Below, piece by piece: positions 12,801 to 25,285 of a DNA stretch of 64,000 nt. Where the stretch lies: assembly GCA_028671895.1 (NCBI GenBank), contig CM053806.1:22331001-22395000 (forward strand), read 5' to 3'. The translations under genes and the position numbers were made by a program. The notes beneath the pieces are model-generated. The model was not told the DNA's origin, ran no database searches, and saw nothing but the letters and a program-made list of their open reading frames with translations. Every line of letters starts with the position of its first letter. The stretch's first letter is position 1. Source of the DNA: Oenanthe sinensis. Taxonomy: Eukaryota; Streptophyta; Magnoliopsida; Apiales; Apiaceae.

Positions 12801-14047
12801 GAGCCATGTGGCATTCATAGTGGCCGTTTGGGATTCCTTAAACTTAAAATAAGTAGCTTATTTTATTTTTATTTTTTACATATTTTCATATTTTTTTTAA
12901 AGATAAATATTTGTTTTAGAATTTTAAAATCAAATATGAACTTAATTATTTTCGGAAATAAGGGCTTATTTCTGAAAAGTACATACATCCCTACTTTTTC
13001 CGGAAATAAGGACTTATTTCCGGAAATAAGTGTTAGCCAAACAGGTCTATAGTACTATATGTTGATGACATACTACTAATGGAGAATGACATACCTTCTC
13101 TCAAGGATGTTAAGATTTGGTTAGGGAGCAACTTCTCTATGAAAGACTTAGGAGATGCATCCTACATTCTAGGAATGAGGATCTATAGGGATAGATCTAG
13201 TAGGATGATCGGTCTAAGTCAGAGTACATACATCGATAAGGTTTTGCATCGTTTTGGTTTGCAAAATGCAAAAAGGGGATATGTCCCTGTGTCTCAAGGG
13301 ATAACGATCTATAAAGATCAGTGTCCGAAATCATTGGATGACAAGGACCGCATGAGTAAGGTTCCATATGCCTCAGCAATTGGATCCATCATGTATGCAA
13401 TGGTATGTACTCGCTCAGATGTTTCGTATGCTTTAAGCATGACGAGAAGATACCAATCTAATCCAGGTGAAGGTCACTGGACGGCTGTCAAGAATATTCT
13501 AAAGTACTTGAAAAGGACTAAAGATTCATTCTTGGTGTATGGAGGAGAGGAGAAACTGGTTGTAAAAGGTTACACTGATGCAAGTTTCCAAACAGACAGG
13601 GATGATACTGTATCACAGTCTGGTTTTGTGTTTTGTCTAAACGGAGGTGCTGTAAGTTGGAAGAGTTCAAAGCAAGAAACAGTAGTTGATTCTACAATGG
13701 AGGCTGAGTACATTGCAGCTTGTGAAGCGGCTAAGGAAGCTGTTTGGATTCGAAAATTCATTACTGATTTGGGAGTGGTTCCATCGATCGCAGATCCCAT
13801 TGATCTATACTGTGATAATAATGGAGCCATTGCACAGGCTAAAGAACCTAGATCTCACTCCCGAACCAAACACATACTCAGAAAATATCACCTCATTCGA
13901 GAGATTAATGAAAGGGGTGACATACACATATCTAAAGTGCACACAAATGATAACATTGCAGACCCACTGACCAAAGGCTTGTCGCAGATGAAGCACGACG
14001 GTCACACTAGTTCCATGGGTATTAGATACATGGGAGATTGTCTCTAG
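9850..14047 (+). pseudogene. copia gag-pol polyprotein, defective
   Basis: The reading frame starts at the ATG at 9850 (MANNTNTLSVRSVLEKDKL) and is open except for one TAA at about 10111 and the MITE at 12822-13048. Domains in order: gag; a zinc knuckle C-x2-C-x4-H-x4-C (CHYCKKIGHWKRNC, about 10618); protease, whose catalytic D-T/S-G reads V-T-G (SWVLVTGCATHIC, about 10755); pre-integrase H...C-x2-C (LWHCRLGH, CKSCLLGK); integrase with D, D and E at SDVCGP, RSDRGGEY and NGVSERRN; RT from about 12295 with QMDV; YVDD at 13058-13069; RNase H with DASFQTD, TMEAEYIAAC and DNNGAIA; end GDCL at 14047. Outside the breaks the sequence is well preserved. Its copia lineage was not determined. Confidence 0.95.
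12822..13048 (+). mobile_element. MITE inserted in RT, two codons before YVDD
   Basis: The 227 bp insert starts GGCCGTTTGGG and ends CCAAACAGGTCT, and is flanked by ATAGT at 12817-12821 and 13049-13053. Removing it and one ATAGT makes the RT frame continuous from AFIV into LYVDD. Relatives lie at about 38728-38950 and 63754-63976. The short target duplication and GTTTGG ends suggest a DNA-transposon MITE; the superfamily is uncertain. Confidence 0.9.
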
Positions 14048-14048
14048 T

Positions 14049-14061
14049 GCAAGTGGGAGAT
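14049..14061 (+). promoter_or_regulatory. polypurine tract of the complete copia element
   Basis: GCAAGTGGGAGAT abuts the TGTTGG start of the 3' LTR, the usual plus-strand priming site for copia elements. Confidence 0.9.
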
Positions 14062-15624
14062 TGTTGGTGTAGGTGCCTTAGAGGCAATACAATGTTTCTT
14101 TTAATAGACCTTTATGTCATTTGATTATTCAATAAACGTATTTATTATGACTTTAATTACTGCGAAATATTTGTTAGCATAATAAATGTCCTTAGAATCA
14201 TGACACACATTGTATAGTTTAGTACATGACTTGAACTTGAGATTATATAATAGATCATATTCTTAAATGTCCCTGGTCGAGTATTATTATTTTAGGACAA
14301 TAATAATACATAAATAGACTAGTATGTTGTTTGACTGATAACCACATCTCATTGGTTATAAGTATGGAGATACTAAAGTCAATACATAGGTACATGTAGG
14401 AGTACATGATACTGGACAGACCCACAGTGAGATTCTTCATGTTTAATATAGTCATAAGAAAGACTCATAGTGATAATGGTGTAATGATCCTTTGACTTGA
14501 GATCATTATATTTCTATACGAGGATTAATATACTTTGACTACATTAAAAGTTACCTTTGACCGGGTGATGATAAAAGTGGACATCGGATATATCATGAGT
14601 CGTATGAGAAATATGAATGATAGATAAAGGATTTAACCCTCCTATAATTAGGAGAGATATTATAAGGCCTCTTAATTGAGTGAGACTATAAAATGCATGG
14701 CCGTTCTCAAATAATGATTTGTTTTCATAGTCTACTCATGGATCAAGTAAACCCGGATTAAATATTGTAGAGGATGACTAAATACATGCCTTGAGTTTAA
14801 TCTATAATATATATGGTTAAAGTGATTATATTCAATGGAAACATTAATCACGAAAGGTTTTATCGAATCACGATTTAATTATTATTTAATTAGGTAGCAA
14901 TGATGTATTACTAGATACCGCTCATTGTTTATAATTTTATTGGAGAATAAAATTATTGCTAATTAAATAATAGCCTATAGGGTCACACACATAGAGCACT
15001 TAAAGGAATAGTTAATTTAAATTATAGATTTAAATTAATTGATGATTATTTGAATTTAATTATATTAATTAAGTGAGACTTAATTAATTAAAATAATAAA
15101 ATTCAAATTTGAATTCTACCCTTAATAATTAAGTATGACTTAGTTATTAATTAAATAATAGAAATTCGGTTTTATTATTTAATCCTAAACTTACATGGGT
15201 TAGGCTTTGCTATTATGGGTTGCTGTTATGGGCCTATTAACCAGCCATTATAAATAGATAATGTAGGGTTAATAGGGATTACGTTTTTTAGAAGAAAAAA
15301 CCCTAGAGGCAGCAGCTACACAGCAAAGGCAGAGCAAGGCAGATTCGAAATCATCAAAGGAGCTAGTACATCCATTCCGTAATCAAGATCGTGAGACGTT
15401 CTTGAAGGTGCTCGTGTGGATACCATAGAGGTGTTTTCGAGAGGAAGACACAAGTCGTGAAAGCTAGGATCTCCGTTGAGTTCGTGTAAGTCAAGACCAG
15501 ACAAAAGGTATGATTCCGTTTCACAATAATCAATCTAGGCTTATACATGATCCTGCGTTAGGGTTCCGAAATTTTCATTATATATACGTTTAATCCGCTG
15601 CGTTTTATGCCTCGGAACCCAACA
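14062..15624 (+). repeat. 3' LTR of the complete copia element
   Basis: It begins TGTTGGTGTAGGTGCC and ends ACCCAACA, with a TATA box at 15250-15257. It is about 98% identical by eye to 6364-7925. Confidence 0.95.
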
Positions 15625-18240
15625 ATTCCTTCATCAGTCTGTTTCACTTGTAATCCTAGAAAATAACTCATTTCTCCCATCATGAATATTTGATACATGG
15701 ACTTCATTAGCTTTACAAATATTTCACAGAGTTTCTCATTAGTGGAACCAAATATAACATCATCAATATATATTTAAACCAATAATAAATCTTTACCTTG
15801 TGTTCTATAAAACAAGCTTTTATCAATTGTACCTCTTGTGAAACCACTTTCAAGTAAAAATAGAGCCAGAGTTTCATACCAGGCTCTTGGTGCTTGTTTG
15901 AGTCCATATAAGGCTTTATTCAGTCTGTAACATGATTTGGATATTTTGAATTGACAAAGCCAGTTGGTTGTTCAACATATACCTCTTCTTAAAGTTTTCC
16001 ATTTAAAAATGCACTTTTGACATCCATTTGGTAGACCTTGAATTTCTTGTGTGCAGCATAAGCAAGAAAAATTCTGATTGCTTCAAGTCTAGCTACAGGT
16101 GCAAAGGTTTCATCATAATCAATACCTTCTTGTTGAAAGTAACCTTTGGTAACTAGTCTTCTTTGTTCCTTGTTACAATTCCATCAGAGTCTGTCTTGTT
16201 TCTAAACATCCATTTTGTGCCAACAATTGATCTATTCTTTGGCCTAGGAACTAGGGTCCAAACTTCATTTCTTTCAAACTCATTTAATTCTTCCTGCATT
16301 GCAGTAACCCAATCTGCATCCGTCAAAGCATCTTCAACCTTCTTTGGTTCCGTTTGAGAAAGAAAACTATGAAATAGACATTCTTTTTGAGTAACTTTTC
16401 TTGTCTTCATTCCACTCTCTAGATCATCAATAATCAAATCAGGTGTGTGATCTTTGGTCCATTTTCTTGGATATAGAAAATTCCTTGAACTAGATGATCC
16501 CCCATTGATTTGTGCCTTCATAGAATGATTTCTCTGTAAATGTTGATCCTCCCCCTGAAGTTGTGCTTCCATCAGTGTTTGATGATTTAGAGTTTGTGTA
16601 CTCAGAGTTTGAATCAACAGAGTTTGTATGATCAGAGTTTGTGGTTTCAGAGTTTGATTGGACAGAGTTTAGGGTTTCAGAGTTTATGTTTATCAGAGTT
16701 TGATTAGACTCTGATATTTCAATAACTGAAGTTTGTTCTCCAATATTAGTAAGTGATAGATGTTGCTCCCCCTCAACATGTGCAGAATCTTCAGTTTCTA
16801 TTTCAATCATTTCTGAATCAGAGTTTAGGAGATCAGAGTTTAACTCAACAGAGTTTATCTCATCAGAGTTTAGCTTATCAGAGTTTATGTTCTGCAATTC
16901 ATTTTCAAAACTCAGAGTTTTTTTAGCATCTTCATCATGTAACCCAGTTATTTTTCCTTCATCAAAAGAGACATTTATAGATTCCATGACTACCCTGGTC
17001 CTTAGATTAAACACTTTGAATCCCCTTGAAGAAGTTTTAGAAGTTTTTGCATATCCAACAAAAATACCTTCATCTGCTTTGAGTTCAAATTTCTTCAATT
17101 GTTCAGGATGTGTTTTTAGAATAAAACACTTGCTTCCAAATATGTGAAAGTATTTTACATTAGGCTTCCTTCCCTTCAATGTTTCATATGAAGTCATTCC
17201 ATGTTTATTTATCAAGGTACAATTCTGAGTTATGGATGCAGTATTCACAACTTCTGCCCAAAAATAAGTAGGTAGCTTTTCTCCTTTTAGCATTGTTATG
17301 GCGGCTTCAATGAGAGTCATGTTCTTCCTTTCAACTACACCATTTTGTTGAGGTATTCCAGGTGCTGAAAATTGTTGAATAATTCCTTTTGTTGAACAGA
17401 ATTCCTCCATTGCATAATTCTTAAACTCTGTTCCATTATCACTCCTTAGATTCCTTACCTTGTGTGGTGATCCATTTTCAATCATAGCAATATGATCAAA
17501 AATTATCTCAGTTGTTTCATCTTTTTTATGCAAAAAGTACACCCAGGTAAATCTTGTGAAATCATCCACTATCACCAGAGTATATTTCCTCTTTCCAATG
17601 GACATAATGTTGACAGGACCAAATAAATCAAGATGCAATAGATAAAAAAGTTGATCAATAGAATTTTCAGTTTTGCTCTTAAAAGATGTTTTCTTTTGTT
17701 TGGCCTTTTGACATGAATCACAGAGTCCATCAGGATGAAATTGAACTTTTGGAAGACCTCTAACTAGATCCTTTTTCACCAATTCATTTATGTTTCCAAA
17801 GTTCAAGTGACACGGCTTTTTGTGCCAATTCCATCTTTCCAAAGATGATGCCTTTCTAAGTAAACAAGTTAAGGGACCATCAGAGTTTACATCTAAGCTA
17901 GCTTCAAATAAGTTGTTATGTCTTTGACCAATAAGAACCACCTTTCCATTCTTTTTGCTTTTCCTTCACAACGAGTTCCATGAAATTCCACAGAATAACC
18001 TTTATTTGTCATTTGACTCACACTTAACAGATTATGCTTGAGTCCTTCAACCAGAGCTACATTTTCAATAATGACATTTCCAATAACAATATTTTAATAT
18101 CCCAGTGTTTTTCCTATGTTTCCATCTCCATAAGATATTATTGGGCCAGCCTTTTCCTCAAACTCTGAAAGCAGGGATTTGTTTCCAGTCATATGTGCAG
18201 AACATCCACTATCAATCACTAGGATGTTTTTCATGTTTCC
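15625..18240 (-). pseudogene. protease, integrase and RT N-terminal part of element A
   Basis: On the minus strand from 18240: protease motif VIDSGCSAHMTG (D-S-G intact), pre-integrase WHKKPCHLNF and LCDSCQKAKQK, integrase catalytic residues in LHLDLFGP, LRSDNGTEF and GIPQQNGVVERKN, then an integrase-RT linker (about 16560-16900) built largely of NSD/NSE triplets, and RT from TDADWVTAMQEELNEFE. The integrase is open for 483 codons (17941-16490). RT is frameshifted and full of stops, although YIDDVIFGS is still readable at about 15745-15770. The RT frame resumes at 6358 after the nested element. Confidence 0.9.
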
Positions 18241-18260
18241 CTGCAATCAGTTAATGCAAA

Positions 18261-19679
18261 TTAATTAGTAGATTTGGGGATCCAAACAAGTTTAGATCCT
18301 TTCTTTTGAAACTTGTTAACTTTTGCAGCAGAAGTATTTTTGTCAGAATTTATGTTAACAGAGTTTGCATTATTAGAGTTTGCATTATCAGAGTTTATAC
18401 TGTCAGAGTTTATCTTTCTATTATCAGATTTTATCACATATATTTGTTTAACAACATGTTTAGGAGATTTATTTAGTTGAGGCAATAATTCATAATAATT
18501 GTAATACAAACTATGATATTCTTTGCATGTATAAATTGAATGTCATAAACTACCACAGTGTAAACAGGGATTTTGTGGTCTATATCTAGTTTGTTTTCTA
18601 GCCTCTGAACTTGGTCTCTCGAGTTCCTTCTTTTTATTTTGTTTACAGTCAATAACAAGGTGATTAGAATTACCACATTTGAAGTAGGTTTTTCTAGGAG
18701 CATCAGGGATATTCTTATAGTTATTCTCCTTAGTAATTCCTACTTTTCCATTTCTATTTCTTTTCACCTTTTTAGATTGATTTTTATTAGTCACTGCCTT
18801 CAACTTTTCCTTAAGTTGCTTCTGAGAAAGTAACCCTATATTCACCTTTTTATTTTTTGACACACTATTATTTTTAGAGCTTTCACTAAGAGTTTTCTTG
18901 TTATTACTAGCTCTAACAAATTTCACAGGTTTATTCAGTATACCTTTTGTGTGAGTTTCAGTGTGTGTATCCTTATCAGATTTATAACCTAAGGCAAAAG
19001 TCCAATTCTTGTTAGACAACATTTGTTGGACTCTCTTGCCAGTGTTTGTCCAAACTCTAAAGGTCTCATTTTCCTTAGTTATCTCTGATTTCAAATATTC
19101 AACTTGAATTTCAAATTGAGTTTGCATGTGTATGGCATTTTCACAGTCTTTCTTAATGCTAAGCAAGTTAAAATTTTCAGATTCAAGAGTATTATTCCTA
19201 GCAGTCAGAGTTTGTATCTCATATTTTAATCTTTCATTCTCAAGAGATTGTGATTTGAAACTAACATGCAATGATCTAAGAAAAGACTTTAATTCACAGA
19301 TATTTTCAGTATCAAAATTAAAGACAGAATTTGGTACATTGTCAGAGTTTAGGATGGGAGCATCAGAGTTTGCCATGAGAGCATAATTTGTTTCCTCTTC
19401 AGAATCTGGGGAATCCATCCAATCTTTCTTTGATGTAATTAGTGCTTTTCCAGATTCCTTACTTCTGCACTCAGTAGCAAAGTGCCCCATCTTTTTACAC
19501 TTGTAACACTTGACTTTTGATTTATCAATGATTTTTGATTTTCCATCTATATCTTCACTTTTCTTGAATCTATCTTTCTTCTCTAATCCTGCATGCTTTT
19601 TTTGGAAGTTTCCTTGTTTTCTGAACTTTTTGTACTTCATCATCTTGAAACCTTTGACAATCATGGCAACCATCTCCAT
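18261..19679 (-). pseudogene. C-terminal half of gag of element A
   Basis: It contains a zinc knuckle CYKCKKMGHFATEC (C-x2-C-x4-H-x4-C, about 19460-19510) and an acidic stretch with DSEEETNYALMANSD. A predicted coiled coil follows (about 19050-19330), then a second knuckle whose first Cys is Tyr (YFKCGNSNHLVIDC) and a third with a stop at its middle Trp (CLHCGSL-stop-HSIYTC, about 18540). NSD repeats (18340-18420) come before the end WIPKSTN-stop. Long gag proteins with coiled coils are typical of Sireviruses. It was separated from the N-terminal half by the 5.6 kb insertion at 19680-25280. Confidence 0.85.
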
Positions 19680-20389
19680 TGTGACGCCCCCAGATCCGGG
19701 GTCAGGGATCCGGGTCATCACGGTCCAATTTTTCACCACAATAACATCACCTGCTTTAACCATTAATATAACCAAACATAAAAGCAGTGACCCCAAACCA
19801 AATACACAACTCGGGTTATAGTCTCAGGGAACGAACTTAAAATAATAACGGTTATTACAAACCAATGTAACCTCAGGATCTCACACTATTAATATAACTT
19901 CCACATGATGTTACATTAGAAGTAAACATTAATCCAAGATCTATTATCACATTACATATTTTTCAACAAGTCTAGGATTCTAATCTGGAATCCCGTCTTT
20001 CTTGCACCATTTATCGAAGTCCTGAACCTGACTAGCTCAAGCTCGAATCTTCCTGTTCCTTAACATAATAATCGCGGTAGGCAATTCACAGTCATCTCTT
20101 TCTGCAAGATATAAGATTTACAAACAGCAAGAATGAGCCAAAGAATGCTCAGCAAGTTATTTATCAGAATATTTCAAGGAAAAGGTGATAGCCATAATTA
20201 TCCCAACTGGATATTCAACAATAAAGTACATAACTAGCAATCTGATTGAAGATGTATAGCCAGTTATATCTCGACAATAAATGGCTCAAGGTTCACGATG
20301 CAAGAAGATATTCACAACAATAATGCAGTTTACGTTACTGCAATACAACAATTTAAGTTCATAACTTTTGAGATTGACAATATCAATAA

Positions 20390-20665
20390 CTTAGCACAAT
20401 GGCCTCAATCACTGAGTACCATTAATTTGAGTACCAATAAGCAAGCAGTTCAATATACCGCAAAAAGAATGAATGGAAGTTCATCAATTCCCATTAACAC
20501 TATCAATAACTTAGCACCACGGCTTTCGTTATAGTGTAGGAACAATGAAACTGATATATACGAACTAAACGATACTCAAAACAAACAACCAACTTAGAGT
20601 GGATTACATTCCCGTTGACACTATCGGTAACTCAGCACCTAGGCTTTCGTTACAGTGCAACGTCA
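20390..20665. repeat. imperfect repeats inside the 5.6 kb LTR-like block
   Basis: Three related stretches (about 20377-20430, 20490-20540 and 20605-20665) share ACTATCRATAACTTAGCACC...GGCTTTCGTTA. Confidence 0.6.
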
Positions 20666-20930
20666 AATTCCAATTGGAAGAAACGGGCTTAATCTGGAGA
20701 TTTTTCGACGCCCTATTGTACCCGATGATCATTTCGCATGTACAATAGAAAACTCGTCACTTTCTCTACTAGTAGAAGGACAACCCCTTATCGGGACGTC
20801 ACCCTAGGCAACTCATGGGCCTTTAGTTTACGGCTGGGTCGGGCGTCATCGACCTCTTACGCAACCTTACTCCAGTCCCTGATGAATACTTAAACATTCA
20901 TCAAACCTCTAGAAGAAAAGTTCAATCAAA

Positions 20931-21157
20931 CCTTCTAGAACAACAGAAATCCACTCTAGGATTCCAATCAACTGTTAAGGAAGAGAATTTAATACAACCT
21001 CCCAGAATAACACAACAATCCATCACATGATTTCAATCAACAGATAAGGAAGGGAATTTAATACGACCTTCCGGAACAACACGACAATCCATCACAGGAT
21101 TTCGATCAACAGACAAGGAAGAGAATTTAATACGACCTTCCAGAACAACACGACCTA
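20931..21157. repeat. tandem repeat, unit about 68 bp, just over 3 copies
   Basis: Units start at about 20931, 20998, 21067 and 21136 (the last partial). Each reads CCTTCYRGAACAACAC..., ...GATTTCRATCAACAG, ...GGAAGAGAATTTAATACRA. They lie in the 5.6 kb LTR-like block. Confidence 0.9.
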
Positions 21158-24100
21158 TTGTAGATTTCAATATCTAACAATAGCTTGACTCCCGAACGAG
21201 GTGGGAGTACTCTCGAAACACCTGGGTTGACCCACAGTCAACGCATTTAACAAGACAGAACCCTTGAGTCAAAGAGACTCAAGAACGCGACCGGGGAGCC
21301 GCTAATACTAGCTAAAATAGACTCCACAAAACATTTACCGTTTTGGAGTGAAACCATGGGCCATGAGGCACCAATACAACTGGGAGGAATATCGGAGTCG
21401 GACGTTACCTCCCGAACCTGGAGTTATCGACTCAGAATAAATCCAAAATATTCGAGTCATCGCTCGCTATTTATTATTTAATGAAAAATAATAATCAAAG
21501 ACGCTTAGACAACTCCAGAATATTTTTAAAAGGGCAATTAAATATTTTATTAATATTTAGGAGGCCCAGAATAGTCCTCGAAAAATATTAAAAGGATTTA
21601 AAAGAATTTAAAATATTTAATCCCAATATAATCAAGATTATTTAATAATTAAATAATCTTAAATGATTCAACATATTTAAATAATATTTAATCAACATTA
21701 AATAATATTTAAATAAACCAAAATGAGTCGAAAGTATTTAATCAGTAGTTAAATACTTTTAAATGTCCCAAAATATTTAAATAATATCTGAATAATTTCA
21801 AATGCCCCGAAAGTATTTATTTAACATTTAAACACTTTCTATATCCTTTAAATAATATTTAATAAACTAAATATTATTTAAAACACCGATGGGATATCAA
21901 CCCAAAACCACTAATCCCATCTCACACTAGACTACTCCCGGTCGACCATCGAGCACCAAAAAGATGTACTCGACACCAGATTCAGTTATGCAAAACTGAA
22001 GAATAGACGTCCTCTAACTTTTAAGAAGTTCAGAGGAGTTTCAGAACTAGGTTGGAAAGATCTAATTCTACTCACAAGAAATGGTCTTAAACAACCTACG
22101 CATGCTTATGTCATACATCAGAATAAAAGTGACAAAGCGTCAGATACTTGCATACTCTAACTTTTCGAGAAGTTCAGAGTAGCAGAAGAATCAAGTTATA
22201 AATGAGCAAGACAGTTCAAGGTGAAATGCCGACGTGCATTTCCAACGACAACAATGAGCTAGATAGTTCCAAATACCACAAAATGTATAATCGAAGAACT
22301 TATCATTAAGTCAAAGATTTCAAAAAGTTTGGCATCACCATGAATCAACAATATTCTGATATGGAATAAGACAATAGAGTCGGAAACTTGCCTGGAGTCC
22401 AAGGAATGCTATTCCAACTTCTCCACGTTCTACACTTAAAACATTTGTTTTCAAAATTTATCGACCCAAGACGCTTATTAGGCCTAAGCGACTGTCTTTT
22501 CTGCAGAAAATCGGGCATGACCTTTTCGTAAATCGGACTATCCACCTGTTTTCAAACCAAGCCAATCAACGATTCATTCTACTATAAATAAAGTCAAACT
22601 CACTTTAAAACCAATTCTTTCACCATACTATAGTCAATTCCGGTTTTAATCATAACGTTTTGAAAACCAAGTCCAACCCGCCCGAACCGACGGTGACCAA
22701 CTACTATTTTAGAAAAATCCAGAATGACTAAGTAGGTCTAACACTTCCAAACCATTAGTAATCAATCCTCGAATCATGTCATTTAAGCGAAACTAAATTG
22801 TTTGCTTAAATTAAATCATTTTCGAATCATAAGATTACTCCACCAACTCATGTAAACTCATTGCTGGTGGTGGGGAGTTCAAGCGATTTCATTAAAATCC
22901 AAAACTCTTACACTCAACCCAAGTATCCAACAATTACCCAACTTGCACTATTTTTAATAAATTGAGTTTTAATCTCATGAATTTGATAATCTAGGACCTC
23001 GATACTAACCCACAAACTTATATCGAGTCCATTTATGGTCCTTACAATTTGCACTTGATAGTTTTATTAACTCTTCTTTTGCCCGACATTTCACCTTCTC
23101 GGGCCTACTTTAGCTACTCGTAAAACTATCCTCTCAAATAGTTTTTAATCAAGTTCTTTGCACCTACGTATAGTCATGATGTTCCTTAACAACTTTCGTT
23201 ACTGGGTCGACTCGAGACAAGTCCTCTAACTTGCTCGAAATCGTCACCCAAAATGGTTGTTTAACTTATTCCTCATGTTCATTTCATTCCCACACCCTGT
23301 TTTCTAACATTTTTAATAAATTGGAAATTAATCCATTTGATATGAATCTTTCTCTGAGATCAACCTTGTACCACCAACAATATGACATAAAAATTTCAAT
23401 TCGAACTAAGGTTGTTAGCTAGGTGAAACAATTCTCCAAAGTTCAATGTTTAAACAATTCGTAGGTTATGAACAACCTTTACTAAAATAGCTATATCTCC
23501 TAGCTCGTTAATCCAATCGACTCACCGTTTGAGGCTATGCAAACTAGACTCCAATTATAACATAGAACCAGAAAATACACAGTCCATAAACGGTGTTAAG
23601 TATTCCAAACAATTCATTCAAAACAGGGCAGTAACAGTAGCTTCAGAATTCATGTTTCTGAAAATTACTCTTACATGACTTGCACTCAACCAATTTTAAT
23701 AAATCATATTTTACTCCTTTTAATCCCATTCTTCTTCCCAGGTAATCTCAGATGGTTCTATTATTTTAAATAAAAGTTTCAAGATTTATGGAGTCCCCTA
23801 ACTAGCATGATCACATCCTCCAAGTTAGGTGAAAACAGAGTTGCTGAGTTTTCTGCCCTCCTTTACCGTTTTGGCCATAACTTTTAGCTCATAACTCCGT
23901 TTGACGCAAAATTAGCGCGCAAACGATCTAGAGTCCATTATCTATCTAACCATATAAAGAAATCATCAAGCAAGACAGGGTAGCCCCTTCGGGTGTTAGG
24001 ACCAGTTGGGGGCAGAAATAAAAACGGGCATGGTCTCCTTTGTACGTCCATCGTTTGCCTCAATTTAATCTTCTCCAAATCAACCAAACAACTTCCATAA

Positions 24101-25285
24101 ATTTTATACCACTACTTGGGAATGTAATCAAGACACTCCAAGTCCAAACACAATTTATTAATGCTCCAAACATTGCCAATAAATCATAGAAATCAGCCAA
24201 CACAACTTCATGTTCTTACAAGCTAGTGTTTAACTACCCATTACATATACTACACATACATGCTTTTACATTCAAGTTCTAAGCACCTTATATAATTATA
24301 TCACTTTACAACAGCCCTTACAAGTAGAGAAAAGAGATAGCTAGAGTTAATGGGTGAGAGAGATGTTACCCTAGATGCGAAGAGCTTGAGAAGAGCTTCG
24401 TTTTGAGTGGTAGAACGCCAAGAACAAGCATGCCTAGCTATGGCTTCCATTCCTCAAGCTAACTTCGGCCATAGATGAAGAAATGGGAGAGAGAGCAGCT
24501 GTGTTTTCTCCTTGGAGAAGTGGACGGCTTTTGTTTTAATTCAAGCTAATAGCTTTTGTAAAAATACAAGTTAGTCACTCAAGTATGCTTACCTTTTCAC
24601 AAGCATCCTTATTCATTTCCCTTGCATTCTACTCGCCCTTTACAATTTCAATTTCTACACCTCAGATATAATTTCTAATTACACACTTAGTCAATATTTA
24701 TCATCCCGGAGAATCCTCTGAAATTTCAAGTTATTTGGAGTTGGAATGTTTTTACTATTCATTTTAGATCATTTTTAATCGTTTAAATCTTCTTAAATCC
24801 AGAACTACTTATTCTCAATTTCTGACGAACCCAACATACGATTATATATTCCCTAGGTTAATAATATAACTTTTAAACTAATTTCTGAGGAAATTATTAT
24901 TCCTACACACTTTCGATACCGATATAACCCTAAAACGGCAAAAATCAAATTGTGAATCTTCGAATTCTGACAATTCATACATACGTTCATTTATTCCATA
25001 GATTAGGAATATCTTCTTCGAATATTTATTTTGAAGCAAATAAATATTCCTACATCATTTCCACACAGTACAACCAGGTTAGAGTCAAATAAAAGTTGCC
25101 ACTTTCTGAATTCTGAATTGATTTACATACACTTATTTATATCGTATATTAATAATACGACTTCTTATCTTAAGCTTTCCTCAAGCGATAATTCAGATAA
25201 AATTGTTCACTAATAAAAAAATGAAAAATTTTATCCAAAAATCTTAATAACCCCAAATGTCAAAAATATGGGTTATTACATCCAT

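Larger units (their letters stand above)
6364..15624 (+). mobile_element. complete Ty1/copia retrotransposon with two LTRs
   Basis: Two LTRs of 1562 and 1563 bp bracket a primer-binding site, a long leader, one gag-pol reading frame and a polypurine tract. The flanking 5-mers are ATTCA (6359-6363) and ATTCC (15625-15629), a target duplication with one mismatch. The element is inserted in the RT region of element A, in the opposite orientation. By eye the LTRs differ at about 30 sites, around 2%. It is defective: one in-frame stop in gag, a protease active-site change, and a MITE in RT. Confidence 0.95.
19680..25280. mobile_element. 5.6 kb LTR-like insertion without genes (probable solo LTR or LARD)
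   Basis: The ends are TGTGACGCCCCC and GGGTTATTACA, that is TG...CA, flanked by perfect TCCAT repeats (19675-19679 and 25281-25285). No reading frame resembles gag or pol and no second copy of the ends is seen inside, so a solo LTR is the simplest reading. The minus-strand start TGTAATAACCC and end GGGGGCGTCACA resemble long LTRs of chromovirus (Tekay/Del-like) Ty3 elements, which would make it minus-oriented. A large nonautonomous derivative with diverged LTRs is the alternative. Confidence 0.75.

Noticed and set aside
22345..22545. 66-codon minus-strand frame in the LTR-like block
   Set aside because: Isolated, without start context or recognisable motif.
24380..24560. Short gene-like stretch in the 5.6 kb LTR-like block
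   Set aside because: It has fairly balanced base composition but no open frame of useful length; it probably belongs to the transcribed part of the LTR.
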